Source of the DNA: JAFANK01 sp036741695
GTDB lineage: Bacteria; Vulcanimicrobiota; Vulcanimicrobiia; Eremiobacterales; Eremiobacteraceae
Reading direction: 5' to 3'
Assembly: GCA_036741695.1 (NCBI GenBank)
Contig: DAINRU010000024.1
Coordinates: forward strand, 1 to 34,900
DNA: 34,900 nt
In this document: positions 31,049-34,900 of the stretch, piece after piece
Numbering within the stretch: position 1 is the first letter of the stretch
Layout of the letters: each line of letters begins with the position of its first letter
The notes under the pieces: model-generated
Database searches by the model: none
What the model saw: the letters and a program-made list of their open reading frames with translations, nothing else
What the model was told of the DNA's origin: nothing
Made by a program: the position numbers and the translations under genes

Positions 31049-32382
31049 GAGAGCGCTTCGTGCGCCGCCTCGAGGGTCGCGTCCACATCGTCGTCGCTAT
31101 GTGCGGCGGTGAGGAACATCAACTCCATCTGCGACGGCGGCAAGAGAATGCCGCGTTCGAGCATGGCATTGTAATAGCGCGCATATGCCTGGGCATCAGC
31201 TTGGCGGGCGTGTGCCATATCGCGGTGCGGCTCGCCACGACGGAACATGAAATCGACCATCGATGCGCACTGGACGACCGTGAACCCAAACCCCAGCGCG
31301 TCGATGATCTGCTGGAGCCCGCCGGCCAGGCGGGCTGCCGTCCGCTCGAGCCGATCGTAGACGCTTGGGTCCGCTTCAAGGGCATCGAGCAGTGCATGCG
31401 CAGCTGCGACGCAGGCCGGATTGCCCGAGAAGGTACCGCCGACGAAGACCTGCCCCTGCGGCGCTAGGACCTCCATGACGTCAGTTCTGCCGCCGAACGC
31501 GGCGATCGGCAGACCGCCGCCCACCGTCTTGCCGATGCACGTCAGGTCAGGCGCGACGCCGTAGCGCGCTTGCGCCCCTCCTGGACCCAGGCGCAGACCG
31601 GTGATGACCTCGTCGAAGATGAGCAGTGTGCCCGCTGCGGTGCTCTCCTCGCGCAACCGCTCGAGAAACTCAGCCTCCGGCATGCACAGGCCCATGTTGG
31701 CGCATACGGGCTCCACGATGATGGCGGCGATCTCGCCCGCGTGCTCGCGCAGGGCGTGCGCTACAGCGTTCGCGTCGTTAAAGGGCACGACCACGACGCT
31801 TGCCGCGACGGCTCGCGTCACGCCGGCGGCGAGCGACGGCACGGACAGCGATGAGGCTCCGGCGGAGAATATCATCTCGTCGCTGTGCCCGTGGTAGCAG
31901 CCCTCGAACCGTATGAACTTCTGCCGCCGGGTGAACGCCCGCGCCACGCGCACGGCGCTCATGCACGCCTCTGTACCGGTTGAGACGAATCGCACGCGTT
32001 CCATCGTCGGAAAGCGCCAGCGGACGCGCTCGGCCAGGCGGACTTCTTGTGGATGGGTCGCGCCGAGCACCGCGCCCTCCAGCATAGCCCGTTGGGCCGC
32101 AGACGCGATGCGCTGGTCGCCGTGACCGAGCAGCACGGGTCCATACGCGCACAGGTAATCGATGTATTCACGCCCGTGCGTATCGATCACACGTGAGCCG
32201 GTCCCACGCGCAAGGAACGGCGTTGGAGCTCCGACGGGCTTGCCCGCCCGCACAGGTGAATCGACCCCCCCGGCGAGCACCGCCTGGGCTCGGTGAATCT
32301 CATCGGCGCGGACCGTGCCGAGATCGATGTCGGCTGTCTTGCGAAGCAACGTGCTGGCGCGTTTGGCCGCGCACCCCTGCAA
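31045..32382 (-). CDS. hemL: Glutamate-1-semialdehyde 2,1-aminomutase (HemL)
   Basis: HemL makes 5-aminolevulinate from glutamate-1-semialdehyde, so this organism uses the C5 route to haem. The 445 residues show the fold-I PLP pattern: V-L-A-G-G-V-D-S-P-V-R-A at the N-terminus, F-V-S-T-G-T-E-A-C-M-S, YHGHSDEM, L-I-F-D-E-V-I-T-G-L-R (cofactor-binding Asp) and C-I-G-K-T-V-G-G-G-L-P with the Schiff-base Lys. GTFSGNPACVAAA is also canonical. The start is TTG 32382 or TTG 32349; neither has a strong ribosome site. DUF309 is coupled downstream by a 4-base overlap. A pseudopilin-operon terminator lies just upstream, so its promoter must be in the short gap or depend on read-through. Confidence 0.96.
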   Translation of the reverse strand: MQGCAAKRASTLLRKTADIDLGTVRADEIHRAQAVLAGGVDSPVRAGKPVGAPTPFLARGTGSRVIDTHGREYIDYLCAYGPVLLGHGDQRIASAAQRAMLEGAVLGATHPQEVRLAERVRWRFPTMERVRFVSTGTEACMSAVRVARAFTRRQKFIRFEGCYHGHSDEMIFSAGASSLSVPSLAAGVTRAVAASVVVVPFNDANAVAHALREHAGEIAAIIVEPVCANMGLCMPEAEFLERLREESTAAGTLLIFDEVITGLRLGPGGAQARYGVAPDLTCIGKTVGGGLPIAAFGGRTDVMEVLAPQGQVFVGGTFSGNPACVAAAHALLDALEADPSVYDRLERTAARLAGGLQQIIDALGFGFTVVQCASMVDFMFRRGEPHRDMAHARQADAQAYARYYNAMLERGILLPPSQMELMFLTAAHSDDDVDATLEAAHEALS

Positions 32383-32393
32383 ATCCCAGCAGG

Positions 32394-32427
32394 AAAAGCG
32401 AAGGGCGGCATCCGTGCCGCCCTTCGC
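32394..32427 (-). terminator. Terminator of the pseudopilin operon
   Basis: Read on the minus strand, GCGAAGGGCGGCA pairs perfectly with TGCCGCCCTTCGC around a CGGA loop, followed by TTTTCC. The 13-bp stem ends 12 bases before the hemL start. It should stop transcription of the prepilin genes before hemL. Confidence 0.85.
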
Positions 32428-32457
32428 AGCTTGTCGCGGGCGACCCCGCCGGCTAGA

Positions 32458-34062
32458 TTATTGGCCTTCGTCGAGCCAGGCGATGATGTCGTAGCGGTTG
32501 GTGATGGGGAAACCCGGCGGCGGATTGGCGGCCAGCCGTGCATCGTACTTGTACTTGCGGTCGAAGCCGCTCGTCGTCGTGCCGCCCGAGCTGATGCCCA
32601 TGGCGCCGTTGATGTTCTGGATCAACCCGCCATAGAAGGTGAACGTGCCCTGGGGGGAGCCGTTATTGTAACTGTTGTTCGAGAACGTCCCATCCGTGCA
32701 GGGCGGGCACTCGCCGTAGTAGCCGGTGATGATGCTACCGTCGAACTCGTAGCCGGTCGACGTGTTGGAACCGTTGATCTTGATGTCGTTCGCCCAGATG
32801 CCGAGCTCGTCTGTGGACGTCGGGCTCTGATCCTTGTAGAGCACGCCCGGTGCGCTGCCCTGGAGCGTGATCGTCTGGGCGTGGTTTGTCGTGTAGTCGG
32901 GCACGGTGAGCGAGTAGTCGCCGTGGACGGTGCCGCTGTTGAGGGTGACGCTGCCATCCACGAAGATCGCGCCGTTGCCGGCGGTCGTCCCGGCCGACGG
33001 TTGACCTGACAAGACGCCGCTATAGGTGACGCTTGCACACGGGCCACCACAGTTGGTCGTTTGCGTCACCGTCGTCGTATTCGCACTGAAGTCGATGGCC
33101 ACGGTATACGCCGCGGGAATCGTGTTGGCCCCGGTCGGCTGGATCGTCCAGACCTCGTTGTTGCCTGTGTACGACCCGCACGTGCCGCTGCACGGCGTGA
33201 CCTTGACGTTGCCCTGGATATACAAGCCGGTCGCAAGCGCGCCGGAACCCGACGTCGCCGTCACGCCGTTAACGTACAATCCATTGGCACCCGGCGTTGG
33301 TAGATTGGATATGTGCGTTGAGTCGCCGTAGTACGCTTCGCTCGCAACAGCGAGGTTGCTCTCAAACGTCGGGAGCTGCATTGGATTCGCGCCGATCTGC
33401 AGGGCGGTCGACCCTTGCGAAGCGACGTCACCCCAGATGACGTTGGCGTACGTCACCGACGACATGCCCGCACCTTGGTAGAAGTTCGGCATGGTCGTCG
33501 TCGCAACCGTGTTGTTGAAGATCGGATTGGCGGATGGATTCTGGTACCAGACGTTCATCGTGCCGCCGTTATACACGGGGCCGTCGAATTTCTCGCCGCT
33601 GACGTAGAAGACGCTGCCGGAGTTGCCGGCCGTGAACTGCTCGTAGTACGAGTACGGGAAGCTGCGCACGAGCGCGGTGACGGAGCGCGTCTGACCGGAG
33701 TTCGTCTCGGTGCCGGTCGAGCTGATCTGGTAGTACACAAGACCGCCTGACGTGTTCCAGGTTGACGTGACCGTTGACGCATACGAAGCGTGAGAAGGCG
33801 ACGGATAGGTGTAGTTGATGGGCGCAGGCGAGATGTGGCCTGGTCCCGAGGCGTTCTCCTCGATCTGCAGCACCATGTTCTCGACGCCCGCGTACGCCGC
33901 GTTGAGCGCGATCGCGCTGTTCGAATGCGCGCCGACGTCTTGCAGCTCGCCGATCATCTGAGCCATGAGCGCGCCGATGAGCACCAAGAAGACGATGGTC
34001 ATCAGCAATGCGGTGATCAGCGCGACGCCGCGCTGATTCTTCGTCGTGGCTTTGTGCGTCAT
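32458..34062 (-). CDS. PilX-N-like exported pilus-assembly protein with DUF4900-like region
   Basis: This 534-residue protein starts with a prepilin-type N-terminus, NQRGVALITALLMTIVFLVL, of the PilX_N kind: Gly before the hydrophobic helix, and no Glu at position 5. After the pilin helix and an L-N-A-A-Y-A-G-V-E-N segment comes a long Thr/Ser/Asn/Gly-rich beta region. It has a DUF4900-like stretch (YVSGEKFDGPVYNGGTMNVW, PIFNNTVATTTMPNFYQGAG). Four Cys near the centre (P-C-S-G-T-C-G; N-C-G-G-P-C) and C-P-P-C near the end may form disulfides. It is most likely a minor pseudopilin or adhesin-type subunit of a type IV pilus. Its ATG overlaps the PilW-like stop (ATGA). Confidence 0.85.
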   Translation of the reverse strand: MTHKATTKNQRGVALITALLMTIVFLVLIGALMAQMIGELQDVGAHSNSAIALNAAYAGVENMVLQIEENASGPGHISPAPINYTYPSPSHASYASTVTSTWNTSGGLVYYQISSTGTETNSGQTRSVTALVRSFPYSYYEQFTAGNSGSVFYVSGEKFDGPVYNGGTMNVWYQNPSANPIFNNTVATTTMPNFYQGAGMSSVTYANVIWGDVASQGSTALQIGANPMQLPTFESNLAVASEAYYGDSTHISNLPTPGANGLYVNGVTATSGSGALATGLYIQGNVKVTPCSGTCGSYTGNNEVWTIQPTGANTIPAAYTVAIDFSANTTTVTQTTNCGGPCASVTYSGVLSGQPSAGTTAGNGAIFVDGSVTLNSGTVHGDYSLTVPDYTTNHAQTITLQGSAPGVLYKDQSPTSTDELGIWANDIKINGSNTSTGYEFDGSIITGYYGECPPCTDGTFSNNSYNNGSPQGTFTFYGGLIQNINGAMGISSGGTTTSGFDRKYKYDARLAANPPPGFPITNRYDIIAWLDEGQ

Positions 34063-34688
34063 GGCTTATACCCCATCGCTACTTGAGAATTGAGATCGTA
34101 TATTCCGTAATTGCCTTTGGAGGCGACCGTTTGCAGGTCGACGTCGAAGAGCGTCGCGGATTCGGCCGTGACGCCGAAACCGACGATGTTGTAGGCCAAG
34201 ACCGACGTGGTCGTCGAGGCCGTCGTGCAGATGGCGTTGGTCTGCAGCGTGACCGTCTTGGTGATGGTCCTGCCGACCGGATCGTAGGTCAGGGTCACGA
34301 GGTCGTAGCAAGGCGTCGGGTCGCCGGACGTGCTCGTCGGGATGGGCGTGACCAGCCCGCCTGGGCCGTTATGGACGCGATAAAACTGCACTGTCGTGAC
34401 CGGTGCAGGCGCGGTCGATGGCGGTGGCGCGGTTGGCGTCACCACGATCGTGCCGGTGCTCGAATCGGTGATGTCCGGCATCGCTTGGCGCAGTTCGTTG
34501 GTCACTTTCGCCATAGCGATTCTTGCGTTTTGGTCGGCCGTGAGGTTCGCGTTCATCAGGTTATTGTGGTTGAAGACCATCGCGAACTCGACGATCGCGA
34601 GTCCCAACACGAGACCCAAGATGGTCATCGAGATCAACAACTCCACGATGGTGAAGCCGCGCCGGTTGTCTGCGCCTGTTTTCATCAC
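34059..34688 (-). CDS. PilW/GspJ-like prepilin with type IV N-terminal methylation signal
   Basis: The 209 residues begin with a canonical class III signal: R-R-G-F-T-I-V-E-L-L-I-S-M-T-I-L-G-L-V-L-G, cleaved after Gly, with Glu at +5 and a long hydrophobic helix. A periplasmic domain rich in Thr/Pro follows (VVTPTAPPPSTAPAPVTTVQ) with two cysteines that could pair. This fits a minor pilin of type IV pili or a type II-like system. The last helix-to-strand part ends NSQVAMGYKP. It lies between the Pro/Thr-tailed gene and the PilX-like gene, each joined by a 4-base overlap, so expression is strictly coupled. The pilus motor and secretin genes are not in the window. Confidence 0.9.
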   Translation of the reverse strand: MMKTGADNRRGFTIVELLISMTILGLVLGLAIVEFAMVFNHNNLMNANLTADQNARIAMAKVTNELRQAMPDITDSSTGTIVVTPTAPPPSTAPAPVTTVQFYRVHNGPGGLVTPIPTSTSGDPTPCYDLVTLTYDPVGRTITKTVTLQTNAICTTASTTTSVLAYNIVGFGVTAESATLFDVDLQTVASKGNYGIYDLNSQVAMGYKP

Positions 34689-34900
34689 TGGATCACCGTT
34701 GGTTGCGGCGTCGGCGTGGGCGACGGCTTGGGCGTCGGCGACGGCTTCGGCGTCGGGCTCGGCGTCGGCGTCGGCGGCGGTGTCGGCGTCTTGCTCGGCG
34801 TCGGCGTCGGGCTCGGCTTAGGCGTCGGCGACGGCTTGGGAGTCGGGCTCGGCGTCGGTGACGGGCTCGTCATGTCGGTGAAGACGTTTGAGTCGGGCGC
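34685..34900 (-). CDS. C-terminal tail of a Pro/Thr/Ser-rich protein, probably a pseudopilin (N-terminus off window)
   Basis: The frame is open from the right edge (A-P-D-S-N-V-F-T-D-M-T-S) and continues as a tail of [ST]-P-T-P-K/S repeats of about 60 residues, ending P-Q-P-T-V-I-Q. Its stop overlaps the ATG of the PilW-like gene (ATGA), so it is the upstream operon member and probably a PilV/GspI-like or other prepilin whose N-terminal signal lies beyond the window. That is inferred from position only. A low-complexity Pro tail at the very C-terminus is unusual for a pilin and could span the wall or be a glycosylation region. ATG 34873 is internal and probably not a start. Confidence 0.6.
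   Translation of the reverse strand, partial: APDSNVFTDMTSPSPTPSPTPKPSPTPKPSPTPTPSKTPTPPPTPTPSPTPKPSPTPKPSPTPTPQPTVIQ
34690..34872 (-). repeat. Short tandem repeats encoding the PT/SP tail
   Basis: Imperfect tandem copies of a GGCGTCGG-GCTCGG/GACGGC-type 12-base unit fill this stretch on the plus strand, coding for [ST]-P-T-P-[SK]-P on the minus strand. Such arrays are prone to length change by slippage, which would vary tail length in multiples of whole codons if the units are 6 or 12 bases. Confidence 0.75.

Noticed and set aside
34690..34872. Possible CRISPR-like repeat array
   Set aside because: The units are adjoining short coding repeats with no unique spacers and translate as a Pro/Thr tail.

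Overview
The window is a GC-rich stretch of a bacterial chromosome, densely packed and mostly housekeeping, with genes on both strands and many 4-base stop/start overlaps. Prepilin-like proteins, an AMIN/stalk cell-wall protein, a GerMN lipoprotein, PEGA and stalk domains, Hfq, the C5 haem enzyme HemL and long Pro/Ser/Thr linkers together suggest a non-model environmental phylum of the Eremiobacterota/Armatimonadota type. That placement is an inference from gene content and style; no 16S gene is present. No phage, IS element or CRISPR array was seen, and no stretch over 300 bases lacks a gene.

Layout. 1-1760: envelope genes on the minus strand (a stalk/AMIN protein cut by the left edge, preceded by a GerMN lipoprotein). 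1824-2238: tmRNA (tag ANSEYALAA) with a clear sigma70-type promoter and a terminator-like hairpin in its leader. 2303-5696: Clp_N protein, DedA, UvrC and a small holin-family membrane protein. 5801-5875: tRNA-Pro(CGG). 6001-7335: two adjacent TrkA-type K+ regulators. 7332-19384, minus strand: PEGA protein, miaB, mutS, a GGDEF protein, mutL, miaA, hfq, dapF, a SnoaL-like protein and an orphan radical SAM protein. This keeps the miaB-mutS-mutL-miaA-hfq order known from Firmicutes, with a diguanylate cyclase inserted. 19494-22044, plus strand: der-plsY-efp, with 4-base overlaps and a strong terminator. 22081-26081: GIY-YIG protein, DAHP synthase, TauE/SafE permease, UbiX, a SprT-like protein and a DppA-type D-aminopeptidase. 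26301-29149: a UPF0158 protein, a homocitrate/isopropylmalate-synthase-family enzyme and a cupredoxin. 29343-32382: a degenerate HD-GYP protein, a DUF309 protein and hemL. 32458-34900: a pseudopilin operon (Pro/Thr-tailed protein, PilW-like, PilX-like) running off the right edge.

The main functional groups are DNA repair (uvrC, mutS, mutL), tRNA modification and RNA control (miaA, miaB, hfq, tmRNA), translation and ribosome biogenesis (efp, der), precursor metabolism (dapF, aroF, hemL, plsY, ubiX), envelope and pili, and c-di-GMP signalling. I did not find a clear unknown multi-gene defence or biosynthetic system. The best leads are the hairpin between the tmRNA promoter and mature tmRNA, one stereotyped terminator hairpin used three times, a lipoprotein gene whose only well-placed start is an ATC codon, a cupredoxin missing a copper-ligand histidine, a metal-site-degenerate HD-GYP protein, a UPF0158 fusion, and an HMGL-like synthase of uncertain substrate.
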